This document shows, piece by piece, positions 49,278 through 58,021 of a stretch of DNA of 63,623 nucleotides. Both the position numbers and the translations under genes were made by a program. The stretch's first letter is position 1, and every line of letters begins with the position of its first letter. The stretch is from an uncultured Clostridia bacterium (GTDB lineage Bacteria > Bacillota > Clostridia > UBA1381): contig CAKSSN010000015.1 in the NCBI GenBank assembly GCA_934489015.1, positions 1 to 63,623 on the forward strand. The letters run 5' to 3'. The notes beneath the pieces were generated by a model. It was not told the origin of the DNA. It saw only the letters and a program-made list of their open reading frames with translations, and ran no database searches.

Positions 49278-50414
49278 TCAACCGTCCGTATCCAAATCAA
49301 CCGTTATTTCCGTTTCATATGTATTTTCATCAATACAATTAACCGCTCTTTCAAGCGACTCCTTAAGCCTTGTATACTCCTTCTGAAGCTCCTGCGGCAG
49401 CACCATGTCAAAGACAAGCAAAGCCTTACCGTCATCATGGCGAACAAGTCTGAAATCATGAATTGAAATTCTCTCGTCACGCACCTTTAATATATCCTCT
49501 ACAGCCGTGCGGATTTTAATTGTTTGAAAATCATCCGTATCAACAGGGTCATGATGAATTACAAGATGTATCGCAAACGCTTCAAAGCAGTCGCGCTCTA
49601 TTTTATCAATCGCTTCATGACAAAGCATTGGATCTATTTTTTTGTCTATTTCCACATGAATACTTGCATATCGCTTTCCCGGTCCGTAGTCATGAACCAT
49701 CAGATCATGACAGCCTAAAACAAGCGGCTGAAGCTTTATATAATCCACAAGCTTCTTTTTCAGCTCCGGATTTGCTCCCTCTCCCAAAATCGGAGAAATT
49801 GTTTTTTTGGCAAGAGAAATTCCGCTGTATATAATAAACAGCGAAACGGCAGCTCCGACAGCGCCGTCAATGCGAACGTCGTTTATATGCTCCGCAAGTA
49901 TCGCGACAATGACGGCAAGCGTTGTTATAACATCATTTCTGCTGTCTGCCGCAGCTGCAAAAAGCGTTGCCGACTGAATTTTTTTGCCTGCCCTTTTAAA
50001 AAAAATCATCATAAAAAGCTTAACGGCAATCGAAAACAAAAGCACCTGCAAAATAATCGGCGAATACTCAACCGGAGAAGGATTTAAAATTTTTTGCACC
50101 GAATTTTTTGCAAGCTCAAATCCGCATATTATAATCATTGCCGCAACCGTAAGCCCGGAAAGATATTCAAATCTTGCATGACCGTAAGGGTGTTCCCTGT
50201 CCGCCGGCTTTTCAGAAAGCTTAAAGCCGATAAGCGTTATCGCGGAGCTTGCCGCATCGGAAAAATTATTAATACCGTCCGCAATAACTGACATTGCGCC
50301 GCAAACAAAGCCCACCGCAATTTTAAAAGCGGCAAGCAAAATATTACAAAACAGACCGACAGCACCCGACAGCTTGCCTATGCCGGCTCTTTTTAATTCT
50401 TTTTCATTATCCAT
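49278..50414 (-). CDS. Cation diffusion facilitator family transporter
   Basis: The approximately 378-residue membrane protein exports divalent metals by proton antiport. It has the CDF core with FCNILLAAFKIAVG and ADGINNFSDAASSAITLIG (metal-binding D in the N-x3-D pattern), HPYGHARFEYLSG and the second site AADSRNDVITT, followed by a cytosolic ferredoxin-like domain and a further C-terminal duplication (about 300-378). The ATG at 50414 has GGAG 9 nt upstream. An open frame extends 35 codons further, including another hydrophobic stretch, with a weak start at 50504. It follows pyrR by 122 bp. The metal (Zn, Fe, Mn) cannot be told from sequence. Confidence 0.87.
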   Translation of the reverse strand: MDNEKELKRAGIGKLSGAVGLFCNILLAAFKIAVGFVCGAMSVIADGINNFSDAASSAITLIGFKLSEKPADREHPYGHARFEYLSGLTVAAMIIICGFELAKNSVQKILNPSPVEYSPIILQVLLFSIAVKLFMMIFFKRAGKKIQSATLFAAAADSRNDVITTLAVIVAILAEHINDVRIDGAVGAAVSLFIIYSGISLAKKTISPILGEGANPELKKKLVDYIKLQPLVLGCHDLMVHDYGPGKRYASIHVEIDKKIDPMLCHEAIDKIERDCFEAFAIHLVIHHDPVDTDDFQTIKIRTAVEDILKVRDERISIHDFRLVRHDDGKALLVFDMVLPQELQKEYTRLKESLERAVNCIDENTYETEITVDLDTDG

Positions 50415-50536
50415 TTTGGCAATCTCCGCTTTCTCAAAACTTTTAAATATATTAATAAATCTATGCCGCAGCGGCAGGATTATGACAAAAACAAGCTGCG
50501 CCATAATGACACCTATCAAAATGACGCAGCAGTTTC

Positions 50537-51079
50537 TTAATCTTCTTCTTTATCGTAAAGCTCGATTGAATCCTTACCGTCCGTTTCGATAAGACTTATG
50601 CGTACAATCTCGCTTTTTGACGTTGGGATATTCTTTCCTACATAGTCAGGCCGTATCGGAAGCTCTCTGTGCCCCCTGTCAACAAGCACTGCAAGCTGAA
50701 CTTTATTCGGTCTTCCGTGAAAAACAAGACAGTCAAGAGCCGCGCGTACAGTTCGTCCCGTACATAAAACATCGTCTACCAATATGACGTTTTTGCCCTC
50801 AACGGAAAACGGAAGCTGTATATCCGGAGAATTTTTAATTCCGCCGTATGCCAAATCGTCGCGAAATTCCGATATATCAAGAGTGCCGACAGGAACCTGC
50901 ACGCCCTCTATTCTGTGAATACATTTCGCAAGTCTTACAGCAAACGGAACGCCTCTTGTTTTTACTCCGATAATACTCAATGACGAAATATCACGGTTTT
51001 TCTCAATTATTTCGTGAGCAATTCTCATAATAGAGCGCCTGAGCGTACTCTCGTCAAACAAAACAGCCTTAAGCTTCAT
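50537..51079 (-). CDS. pyrR: Bifunctional pyrimidine operon regulator/uracil phosphoribosyltransferase
   Basis: PyrR binds UMP and attenuator RNA to control pyrimidine genes and has residual UPRTase activity. The 180-residue protein has the PRPP motif VILVDDVLCTGRTVRAALD (about 98-116), GVKTRGVPFA (about 38-47) and the family C-terminus PTSKSEIVRISLIETDG. It lies 46 bp after uraA, so it should respond to the same leader. No separate pyr biosynthesis genes occur in the window. Confidence 0.95.
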   Translation of the reverse strand: MKLKAVLFDESTLRRSIMRIAHEIIEKNRDISSLSIIGVKTRGVPFAVRLAKCIHRIEGVQVPVGTLDISEFRDDLAYGGIKNSPDIQLPFSVEGKNVILVDDVLCTGRTVRAALDCLVFHGRPNKVQLAVLVDRGHRELPIRPDYVGKNIPTSKSEIVRISLIETDGKDSIELYDKEED

Positions 51080-51125
51080 AATAAATCACACATCCTAACT
51101 GTTATAAATGCAGATTTACAAGCGC

Positions 51126-52475
51126 TTAAATTTCAAAGCTTACTCCTGTTTTTGCTTCCTCTGCATTATCATTTTTAAATTCATAATCGTTGCCCGGAAT
51201 AACAGCGTTAAGGAATATTCCCAAAACAGCTGCAAGTGCAAGTCCCGTTATTGTGATTGTTGCTTCGCCGATCTGGAACGAAAGACCGCCGACAGAGTTA
51301 AAGCCGAGCGCAGTAACGAGAATTGTTGCGGCAATTATTATATTTCTGCTCTTTGAAAGGTCAACATTGTTTTCAACAAGATTTCTAACACCTATCGCAG
51401 AAATCATTCCGTAAAGAATAAGCGAAACACCGCCGATTATAGCTGACGGAATTGTGCTTATAGCGGTTGAAACAACCGGGAAGAATGAAAGAATAACAGC
51501 GAATACAGCCGCAATTCTTATAACGCGCGGGTCATAAACCTTTGTAAGCGCAAGCACACCTGTGTTTTCGCCGTAAGTCGTGTTTGCCGGGCCGCCGAAA
51601 AGCGCAGAAAGCGTTGTTGCAAGGCCGTCACCGGTAAGTGTTCTGTGAAGACCCGGATCTGCAAGATAATTCTTTCCGACAGTTGAGCTTATAGCGCAAA
51701 TATCGCCGATATGCTCCATCATTGAAGCAAGCGCAATCGGCATAATAGCAATAATAGCATTAACCGCAAGCGACGTATCCTTTATGTTTCCGAAAACTAT
51801 TTCGCTTTTCTTAATCGGAAATGCAATAATCGGAACATCCTTGAAGGTTCCCGCAAAATCAACAGCGCCTATGCATATAGCAACTATATATGAAACAGCT
51901 ATGCCTATGAGGATAGGAAGAATTTTAACCATTCCTTTTCCCCAGATGTTGCATATAATTATTGTAAGAAACGCAACCAGCGCCAAAAACCAGTTTGTCT
52001 GACAGTTTGTAACGGCCGACGGAGCAAGTATAAGACCGATTGCAATAATTATCGGACCCGTTACTACCGGCGGAAAAAATCTCATAACCTTTTTAACATC
52101 AAAAAGCTTGAAAAATCCTGCAAGAACAAGGTACAAAAGACCCGCGCAGGCAATACCCAAGCTTGCGTAAGGAAGCATTGCAACATTTGCCGAGCCGTCC
52201 TCAAGAAGCGGTGCAACAGCGGCATATCCGCCGAGAAAAGCAAATGAAGAGCCGAGAAAAGCCGGCACCTTACCCTTTGAAATAAGATGGAAAAACAAAG
52301 TTCCGAGTCCTGCCATAAGCAGTGTTGTTGCAATGTCAAGCCCTGTCAGGATAGGAACAAGAATTGTTGCTCCGAACATTGCAAAGGTGTGCTGACAACC
52401 CAAAAGAAGCATTTTAGGGATACCAAGGGTTCTTGCATCATAAAGCCCCTGTTCGCCGATTGTGTTTTTTTTCAT
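51126..52475 (-). CDS. uraA: Uracil/xanthine permease (uracil permease type)
   Basis: The 449-residue NCS2 transporter imports uracil with protons. It has about 12-14 hydrophobic segments, the N-terminal QHTFAMFGATILVPILTG motif and the signature region MEHIGDICAISSTVGKNYLADPGLHRTLTGDGLATTLSALFGGPANTTYGEN (about 248-300), which carries the key Glu and His residues. AAAGGA lies 10 nt before the ATG. It is first in uraA-pyrR-CDF and is preceded by an attenuator leader. Confidence 0.93.
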   Translation of the reverse strand: MKKNTIGEQGLYDARTLGIPKMLLLGCQHTFAMFGATILVPILTGLDIATTLLMAGLGTLFFHLISKGKVPAFLGSSFAFLGGYAAVAPLLEDGSANVAMLPYASLGIACAGLLYLVLAGFFKLFDVKKVMRFFPPVVTGPIIIAIGLILAPSAVTNCQTNWFLALVAFLTIIICNIWGKGMVKILPILIGIAVSYIVAICIGAVDFAGTFKDVPIIAFPIKKSEIVFGNIKDTSLAVNAIIAIMPIALASMMEHIGDICAISSTVGKNYLADPGLHRTLTGDGLATTLSALFGGPANTTYGENTGVLALTKVYDPRVIRIAAVFAVILSFFPVVSTAISTIPSAIIGGVSLILYGMISAIGVRNLVENNVDLSKSRNIIIAATILVTALGFNSVGGLSFQIGEATITITGLALAAVLGIFLNAVIPGNDYEFKNDNAEEAKTGVSFEI

Positions 52476-52510
52476 AACTGAAAAATCCTTTCGTATAGAT
52501 ATTTAAGCAT

Positions 52511-52533
52511 AAAAAAACCCAGACCGAGCCGGG
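52511..52533 (-). terminator. Attenuator terminator in the uraA leader
   Basis: On the minus strand CCCGG and CTGGG-side bases pair around CTCGGT and are followed by T7 (plus-strand A-run 52511-52517). It lies 35 bp before uraA and downstream of its promoter. Confidence 0.75.
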
Positions 52534-52617
52534 CAGGGAAAATTCACTATGCAGACTTTGCCGCAGTCTAAGCCTTCTCCATGTCGCAGCATGATTTTAA
52601 AGATTTTTATACCTATT
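52534..52617 (-). promoter_or_regulatory. Structured leader of uraA (possible PyrR-responsive region)
   Basis: A hairpin AGACT/AGTCT (52553-52569) lies inside an outer ATGC/GCAT pairing. The sequence GAGAAGGCTT upstream resembles the PyrR-binding loop only partly. GGCA in the leader can pair with TGCC in the terminator arm, a possible antiterminator. Pyrimidine control is likely from the pyrR neighbour but not proven by a consensus box. Confidence 0.5.
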
Positions 52618-52623
52618 ATTTAT

Positions 52624-52652
52624 ATTCTATCACATTTTTTTATATTTGTAAA
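52624..52652 (-). promoter_or_regulatory. Sigma-A promoter of uraA
   Basis: On the minus strand TTTACA (52647-52652), 17 bp ending TGTGA, TAGAAT (52624-52629). The leader is about 140 nt. Confidence 0.78.
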
Positions 52653-52829
52653 GAGTTTTTTTAATTTTTTTTAAATTCGTCAAAATGTAAAAATTAATTA
52701 TCCGATTTTATCAAAAAATAACAATACCAAACCACTTCCAAAAACGAGAATTAGATTTCGCCGGGCGCAATAGCTGCTCATCTGCATATTTTTCTCCCGC
52801 TGCATCGGCGCAGCGGTTTTTCGTAAAAA
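52653..52829. other. Gap between the metalloprotease gene and the uraA promoter
   Basis: AT-rich near uraA. CCGCTGC/GCAGCGG (52797-52816) forms a 7-bp hairpin 14 bp past the stop of the minus-strand gene at 52830. Its T-run lies on the plus strand, so it would rather stop rightward transcription. No gene is seen. Confidence 0.45.
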
Positions 52830-53549
52830 TCATAAAACCACCGCGCCGCATTTTTGCAAAAGCTTTTTTCTCTCTCGCCAATCCGGCATAAAAGCGGTAA
52901 GACGGGCATAAAAGCGCTTTGAATGGTCAGGATGCAGAAAATGAGTAAATTCGTGAACAACAACGTATTCAATGCACGCTGCCGGTACCTCCGCCAAAGC
53001 ATAGTTAAATGTTACGCAGCCGCGTGCAGGCTGACAGCTTCCCCACCGCGAAACCATTTTTCTGAATTTCAGCTGCGGAAAAGCCACACCGTATTTTTCA
53101 AATTTCGGATATACGTCCCTGCAAATATCAGTAACAACCGCTATAAAGCTTTGCTTTATCCATTTGTCCAGAGTCTTTTTCTTAAGCTCAATATCGCCCG
53201 CGTCCTTTACCGTAAGCTTAATAAACGCCCCGTCGCAGTCAATGGCGTTTTTTTCGCCCTCAAATACCTTTAGCCTTAAATCGTGTCCGCAAAGCCTGAA
53301 GCTCTCGCCGTCAATGTATTGCTTCGGTCTCGGCGCATACTTTCTAAGCTCACTGTAGTGCTCAAGCGCCTTTAAAATGAAGTCCGCCTTTTCCCTTAAA
53401 ACACTTTCAATCACATCTGCCGGTACGGATTTGTTTGCGGAAACATAAACCGTGCCGTCAGACTTGACTCTCAGATTTATGTTCTTTACTGCCTTGCGCA
53501 GCAGCTCATATTGAATTGTTTTTCCGTTTAAATTGATATAGCATTTCAT
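52830..53549 (-). CDS. YgjP-like (DUF45) metal-dependent hydrolase
   Basis: The 239-residue protein has the WLM/DUF45 pattern: RKMVSRWGSCQPARGCVTFNYALAEVP (about 165-191) and the zinc motif HEFTHFLHPDHSKRFY (HExxH plus a downstream H, about 202-217). It is a predicted zinc metallopeptidase acting in the cytoplasm; YgjP relatives often occur near restriction genes and in stress loci, but the substrate is unknown. ATG 53549 follows GGGGA at good spacing; an ATG four codons upstream has none. It has a consensus promoter and stands alone. Confidence 0.82.
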   Translation of the reverse strand: MKCYINLNGKTIQYELLRKAVKNINLRVKSDGTVYVSANKSVPADVIESVLREKADFILKALEHYSELRKYAPRPKQYIDGESFRLCGHDLRLKVFEGEKNAIDCDGAFIKLTVKDAGDIELKKKTLDKWIKQSFIAVVTDICRDVYPKFEKYGVAFPQLKFRKMVSRWGSCQPARGCVTFNYALAEVPAACIEYVVVHEFTHFLHPDHSKRFYARLTAFMPDWRERKKLLQKCGAVVL

Positions 53550-53629
53550 ATTAATCCCCATAGCTCTATTAAATTTTTATCGTTTCTCCAAAGCTTCCGT
53601 AACACTCATTTATACGAATTATCTATAAT

Positions 53630-53658
53630 ATTATACCATAAGCCACATCCGCTGTCAA
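53630..53658 (-). promoter_or_regulatory. Consensus sigma-A promoter of the YgjP-like gene
   Basis: On the minus strand TTGACA (53653-53658), 17 bp ending ATGG, TATAAT (53630-53635). It lies 81 bp before the gene. Confidence 0.85.
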
Positions 53659-53754
53659 TTTTGTTTTCATATTTAACAGCAGTTAAACGGTCACGCCTGT
53701 ATCACATCAGAAATTAACATATAAAAGCGCGCGGCAAATGACTAATTATTGCCT

Positions 53755-53786
53755 AAAAATAAAAACACATACAACAATGTACGTGT
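53755..53786 (-). terminator. Terminator of the tmRNA gene
   Basis: ACACATACA (53765-53773) pairs with TGTACGTGT (53778-53786, one wobble). On the minus strand the stem is followed by TTTTTATTTTT. Confidence 0.82.
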
Positions 53787-53793
53787 TTTTTCG

Positions 53794-54135
53794 TGGTGGA
53801 GCTGAGGAGAATCGAACTCCTGTCCGAAAACAAATCCACACAAAAATCTACCGGCATAGACTGTGAATTAAATTCCCTTTTAAACCTCCGCACAGACACG
53901 GCGATATAATCGGTATCCCCTAATTCATGACGGCGGCCGGAGCGCTCCGCCGTTCACGTTCACCGCATGGTATTCGCCTTATTCTGCGGCGCGGTCAGCG
54001 CAGATAAGACGGCAGCACTTAGGCTGCGTATGCTAAATCGTTAGCGTTTATTTTTAAAAAGTTTGGAATTTTTAAGTGTTCCGCCACTACCGGCATTTCA
54101 TGCTTCACTATCCCCGTCGAAGCCATTGCAGCCCC
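53794..54135 (-). ncRNA. ssrA: tmRNA (one-piece)
   Basis: tmRNA rescues stalled ribosomes and tags the released peptide. The 5' end GGGGCTGCAATGGCTTCGAC (54135 leftward) and the 3' end with the T-arm GGTTCGATTC and CAGCTCCACCA (to 53794) form a 7-bp acceptor stem, and the CCA is encoded. The length is about 342 nt, normal for one-piece tmRNA. The tag frame at 54019-54045 reads GCU AAC GAU UUA GCA UAC GCA GCC UAA, that is ANDLAYAA, two residues shorter than the E. coli tag. smpB lies 103 bp upstream. A hairpin terminator follows. Confidence 0.96.
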
Positions 54136-54211
54136 ATATTATATTTTGTTTATCGGAAAATATCCGAAAGTTGCGGCAGCACGGCCGCTTTTTAAAATAA
54201 AAACCGAGTAA

Positions 54212-54234
54212 TCTGCCGGAGTATATCCGGCAGA
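54212..54234 (-). terminator. Hairpin after smpB
   Basis: TCTGCCGGA pairs perfectly with TCCGGCAGA (9 bp, loop GTATA) 5 bp past the smpB stop. The T-run comes about 13 nt later on the minus strand, so termination may be partial and allow read-through to ssrA. Confidence 0.6.
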
Positions 54235-54238
54235 CTAA

Positions 54239-54709
54239 TCAATAATTATCTCTTTGCTTAAGCGCTCTGTCAGCGCTTCTTTTTGCGTCACGCTTTGCAA
54301 TATCGTCACGCTTATCATAAAGCTTTTTACCCTTGCAAACGCCGAGATCAACCTTAACCTTTGAACCCTTAAGATAAACCGAAAGCGGAATAAGCGAAAA
54401 TCCCGTTTGCTTTATCTGCCCTATGAGCTTTCTGATCTGCGCCTTGTGAAGAAGCAGCTTTTTCTCACGCAAGGGGTCACGGTTAAATATATTCCCCTTT
54501 TCATACGGGCTTATGTTCATACCTATGAGAAATACCTCTCCGCCCTTAATGCTTGCATAGCTGTCGGCAATATTAACCTTACCGTCACGGATTGACTTAA
54601 CCTCAGTTCCGAAAAGCTCAATACCCGTTTCGATATTTTCGAGAATGAAATATTCATGGCGAGCCTTTTTATTCTGCGCTATAATTTTAATATTATTGTT
54701 TTCCGCCAT
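54239..54709 (-). CDS. smpB: SsrA-binding protein
   Basis: SmpB carries tmRNA into stalled ribosomes. The 156-residue protein has NKKARHEYFILENIETGIELFGTEVKSIRDGKVNIADSYA (about 14-53), the oligonucleotide-binding core, and the basic C-terminal tail (KRDDIAKRDAKRSADRALK) that reaches into the mRNA channel. AGGGGG precedes the ATG. It has its own promoter and lies directly upstream of ssrA. Confidence 0.97.
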   Translation of the reverse strand: MAENNNIKIIAQNKKARHEYFILENIETGIELFGTEVKSIRDGKVNIADSYASIKGGEVFLIGMNISPYEKGNIFNRDPLREKKLLLHKAQIRKLIGQIKQTGFSLIPLSVYLKGSKVKVDLGVCKGKKLYDKRDDIAKRDAKRSADRALKQRDNY

Positions 54710-54733
54710 TTATATTCCCCCTAACCACAGCAT

Positions 54734-54762
54734 ATTATAACACATTTATATACATTTTTCAA
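54734..54762 (-). promoter_or_regulatory. Sigma-A promoter of smpB
   Basis: On the minus strand TTGAAA (54757-54762), 17 bp ending TGTGT, TATAAT (54734-54739), 24 bp before the ATG. Confidence 0.85.
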
Positions 54763-54796
54763 TATATCAGAGTAAATATTAACAATTAATTTACTT

Positions 54797-56464
54797 TTAA
54801 ACCTCTTCGATAATCGGCAAAATCATCGGATTGCGCTTTGTTTTTTCATAAATATATTTTGCAACGCTGTTTTTAAGCGAATTTTTCATTGTTGTCCAGT
54901 CGGTAGAGTGCTTATTCATACAAGCCTCCACGCTCTGCGCGGCAACATCGCGGATATTATCTATAAGCGTTTCCGCCTCACGCACATAAACAAAGCCTCT
55001 GCTTATAACGTCCGGTCTTGAAACAATTCTCTTGTCCTCGCCCGAAAGAGTTACAACAACAATAATAAGTCCGTCCTGCGAAAGATGCTTTCTGTCTCGA
55101 AGAACGATATTTCCGACATCGCCCACGCCAAGACCGTCGACAAGGATTTTTCCGTTCGGAACGCTGCCGGCAAGCTTAGCCGTGTTTTCGTCAAGCTCAA
55201 GTACACTTCCGTTTGAAAGAACAAATGTATTTTGCTTAGGCACTCCAACCTGCTCCGCAAGATGTGCGTGCAGAATAAGATGCCTGCATTCGCCGTGAAC
55301 GGGAATAAAGAATTTTGGTTTTGCAAGCGCCAAAATGAGCTTAAGCTCCTCCTGACACGCGTGTCCCGAAACATGAACATCGGCAAGCGATTTATAAATA
55401 ACGGACGCACCTATTTTAAACAGCTCGTTTATAACGTTCGAAACTGACTTTTCGTTTCCGGGTATAGGTGTTGCGGAAATTATAATTAAATCGTCCTTTG
55501 TAACCTCTACCTTTCTGTGATCCGAATACGCCATTCTCGTAAGTGCGCTCATCGGCTCGCCCTGACTTCCCGTTGTTATTATAACAATCTGGCTCGGACG
55601 ATATTTATTAATATTGTCTATATTTATAAGCACCCCTTCAGGCACGCGCATATATCCCATAAGAATTGAAAGCTCAACGATATTCTCCATGCTTCTGCCG
55701 GAAACCGCAACCTTACGCCCGTTTTTAACGGCAGCGTCTATAATCTGCTGCACGCGGTGAACATTTGAAGCAAAAGTAGCAACTATAATTCGCTTGCTGC
55801 AGTTTTTAAATATCTGCTCAAATTTTTCTCCGACGCTGCGCTCGCTCATCGCAAAGCCGGGACGCTCAACATTTGTGCTGTCCGACATAAGCGCAAGTAT
55901 GCCCTCGTTTCCGAGCTCACCTATTCTTGTAAGATCAATCATATCTCCGACAATAGGAGTTGTGTCTATTTTAAAGTCGCCCATATGGAGAACCGTTCCG
56001 ACAGGCGTTTTTATCGCAAGCGCACATGAGTCGGCAATGGAGTGATTTGTTCTTATAAATTCAACGCTGAAATTTTTACCTGCCGTAACAACATTGCCTG
56101 CCTTTACTCTTACAAGCTTCGTTTTTGAAAGCATATTGTTTTCCTTAAGCTTATGCTCAATAAGTCCGAGAGTAAGTCTTGTTCCGAAAACGGGAACATT
56201 TACGGACTTCAAAAAGTACGGAATACCGCCGATATGGTCCTCATGTCCGTGCGTTATAAAAATTCCGAGAATTTTAGACGCGTTCTTTTCCAGATACGAT
56301 ATATCATTTATAACCATATCAACTCCGGGCATATCCTCGTCAGGAAATGACATTCCGCAATCAACGATTATAATTTCATTCCCGTACTCAAAGGCGGTCA
56401 AATTTTTTCCGATCTCATTCAAACCACCTATAGGAATAATCTTCAATTTTATTTTTTTTGCCAA
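54797..56464 (-). CDS. rnj: Ribonuclease J
   Basis: RNase J is the 5'-3' exonuclease and endonuclease of Gram-positive mRNA decay. The 555-residue protein has the metallo-beta-lactamase motif THGHEDHIGG (about 73-82), HMGDFKID, the beta-CASP segment and HVSGHACQEELK and PVHGECRHLI, plus a C-terminal dimerisation domain. It starts with TTG at 56464, preceded by GGAGG with a 9-nt spacer; no ATG fits the conserved N-terminus (KKIKLKIIPIGGLNEIGKN). It follows a strong promoter and a leader of about 225 nt. Confidence 0.95.
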   Translation of the reverse strand: MAKKIKLKIIPIGGLNEIGKNLTAFEYGNEIIIVDCGMSFPDEDMPGVDMVINDISYLEKNASKILGIFITHGHEDHIGGIPYFLKSVNVPVFGTRLTLGLIEHKLKENNMLSKTKLVRVKAGNVVTAGKNFSVEFIRTNHSIADSCALAIKTPVGTVLHMGDFKIDTTPIVGDMIDLTRIGELGNEGILALMSDSTNVERPGFAMSERSVGEKFEQIFKNCSKRIIVATFASNVHRVQQIIDAAVKNGRKVAVSGRSMENIVELSILMGYMRVPEGVLINIDNINKYRPSQIVIITTGSQGEPMSALTRMAYSDHRKVEVTKDDLIIISATPIPGNEKSVSNVINELFKIGASVIYKSLADVHVSGHACQEELKLILALAKPKFFIPVHGECRHLILHAHLAEQVGVPKQNTFVLSNGSVLELDENTAKLAGSVPNGKILVDGLGVGDVGNIVLRDRKHLSQDGLIIVVVTLSGEDKRIVSRPDVISRGFVYVREAETLIDNIRDVAAQSVEACMNKHSTDWTTMKNSLKNSVAKYIYEKTKRNPMILPIIEEV

Positions 56465-56523
56465 AATATTAAACCTCCGTATTTCATTATTTTTTTCCGT
56501 TCAATAAAACATTAAATTAATGG

Positions 56524-56690
56524 TCGGGACAAATCCCGAAGCATTTAAATACAATCGTATTCAAAATAAATTTTAAAGCCAAACGGTGTAAACTTCTGCT
56601 TTATCGGCAAAAGCCTGCCGCGCGGCGCTTCTCAGCTCAAACGCACTGCGGCAAAGAATAAATCTGTCAATATAACCGAACAAATCATTA
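56524..56690 (-). other. Long leader of the RNase J gene
   Basis: From the predicted start near 56690 the leader holds a TCGGGA/TCCCGA hairpin (56524-56539) and a TTG-opened frame of 36 codons (56573-56683). The frame starts almost at the transcript 5' end, has no ribosome binding site and is not called as a gene. The part from 56573 to 56680 is GC-richer than typical intergenic DNA here. Confidence 0.4.
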
Positions 56691-56695
56691 CATAT

Positions 56696-56724
56696 ATTAT
56701 ATCATATTTTGGATAATATGTCAA
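56696..56724 (-). promoter_or_regulatory. Consensus sigma-A promoter of rnj
   Basis: On the minus strand TTGACA (56719-56724), 17 bp ending TATGA, TATAAT (56696-56701). It begins two bases past the stop codon of the preceding gene. Confidence 0.9.
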
Positions 56725-56726
56725 CC

Positions 56727-58007
56727 TTATTTATCGCTTATTTTCATGATATTTTCACAGGCAAGCATTATGCCGAGCTTTGCCGATTCGTATGTAAGTC
56801 CGCCCTGCATATAGCAAATATAAGGCGGCTTCATCGGTCCGTCCGCACTGAGCTCAATGCTCGCACCCTGATTAAATGCGCCTGCCGCCATTATAATCTC
56901 ATCCTGATAGCCCGGCATTTTCCAAGGCTCCGGAGTAACAAACGAGTCAATCGGCGCTCCGCCTTGTATTCCGCGACAAAAGGCAAGCATATTTTCGCGG
57001 CTTCCGAGAGTTATCGCCTCAATTATATCATGACGCGGCTCATCCCACGCCGGATTTGCCCTGAAACCGAGCCTTTCAAAAACGCACGCCGCAAGAACAG
57101 ATGTTTTTATAGCGTTGGCCGTCACGCGCGGCGCAAAAAACAAGCCCTGAAACGCCGCCTTGTTAAAGCCCATTGTAGCTCCGGCTTCCTTACCTATACC
57201 GACAGAATTAAGCCTGTATGCGCACTTTTCGACAAGCTCGGCTTTTCCCGCAATATATCCGCCCGTCGGCGCAATTCCGCCGCCCGGATTTTTTATTAAC
57301 GAGCCGCATACTATATCCGCACCGTATGAGGACGGCTCCTTTTCATCGGCAAACTCGCCGTAACAATTATCAACCATGCAAATTGTTTCGGGAGATATTT
57401 TCTTTACAAACGCAACAATTTCTCCCACCTTTTCGGCGCTGTAGGTCGGTCTGTCGCCGTATCCCTTAGAGCGCTGAATTGTTACAAGACGTATTTTGTT
57501 TTCGCGGAGTATCTTCTCTGCCGCCGCATAATCAACATCTCCGTCAATCAAATCCGCCTGCATATATTTAATTCCGAAATCGGCAAGAGAACCGTTCCCG
57601 GCTTCTCCCGATATTCCTATAACCTCTTCAAGCGTGTCGTAAGGCTTTCCGGTTATAGCAAAAAGTATATCGCCCGGTCTTAAAATGCCGAAAAACACCG
57701 TTGAAAGAGTATGTGTGCCGGAAATGAGCTGATGACGGACAAGCGCGTCCTCACACTCAAAAATATCAGCATATACCTTCTCAAGCGTATCGCGTCCGAG
57801 ATCGTCCGTGCCATAGCCCCAACTCGGCGCAAAATGAGCCTCCGACACCTTATTGTCATGAAACGCCTTCATAACCTTCCAAACATTTTTCTCCGCTGTT
57901 TTATCTATTTTCTCAAAGCACGGCTTTACCTTTTTTTCACACTCGCATACCAATTTGTACGCTTCATCGCTTATTCCATAGCTCTTTAGTATATCCACTT
58001 TTATCAT
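56727..58007 (-). CDS. Methionine gamma-lyase-like PLP protein (aluminium-resistance family)
   Basis: The 426-residue protein matches the Met_gamma_lyase/PF06838 family: FAPSWGYGTDDLGRDTLEKVYADIF (about 59-83), RHQLISGTHTLS, DNCYGEF and SLIKNPGGGIAPTGGYI, whose lysine (about residue 239) should bind PLP. The true reaction is not well established; the family has been named both aluminium resistance and methionine gamma-lyase. It lies 14 bp after cobO and is the last gene of the long leftward run starting outside the right edge. Confidence 0.85.
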   Translation of the reverse strand: MIKVDILKSYGISDEAYKLVCECEKKVKPCFEKIDKTAEKNVWKVMKAFHDNKVSEAHFAPSWGYGTDDLGRDTLEKVYADIFECEDALVRHQLISGTHTLSTVFFGILRPGDILFAITGKPYDTLEEVIGISGEAGNGSLADFGIKYMQADLIDGDVDYAAAEKILRENKIRLVTIQRSKGYGDRPTYSAEKVGEIVAFVKKISPETICMVDNCYGEFADEKEPSSYGADIVCGSLIKNPGGGIAPTGGYIAGKAELVEKCAYRLNSVGIGKEAGATMGFNKAAFQGLFFAPRVTANAIKTSVLAACVFERLGFRANPAWDEPRHDIIEAITLGSRENMLAFCRGIQGGAPIDSFVTPEPWKMPGYQDEIIMAAGAFNQGASIELSADGPMKPPYICYMQGGLTYESAKLGIMLACENIMKISDK

Positions 58008-58021
58008 ACCCTTCGTCTTAA

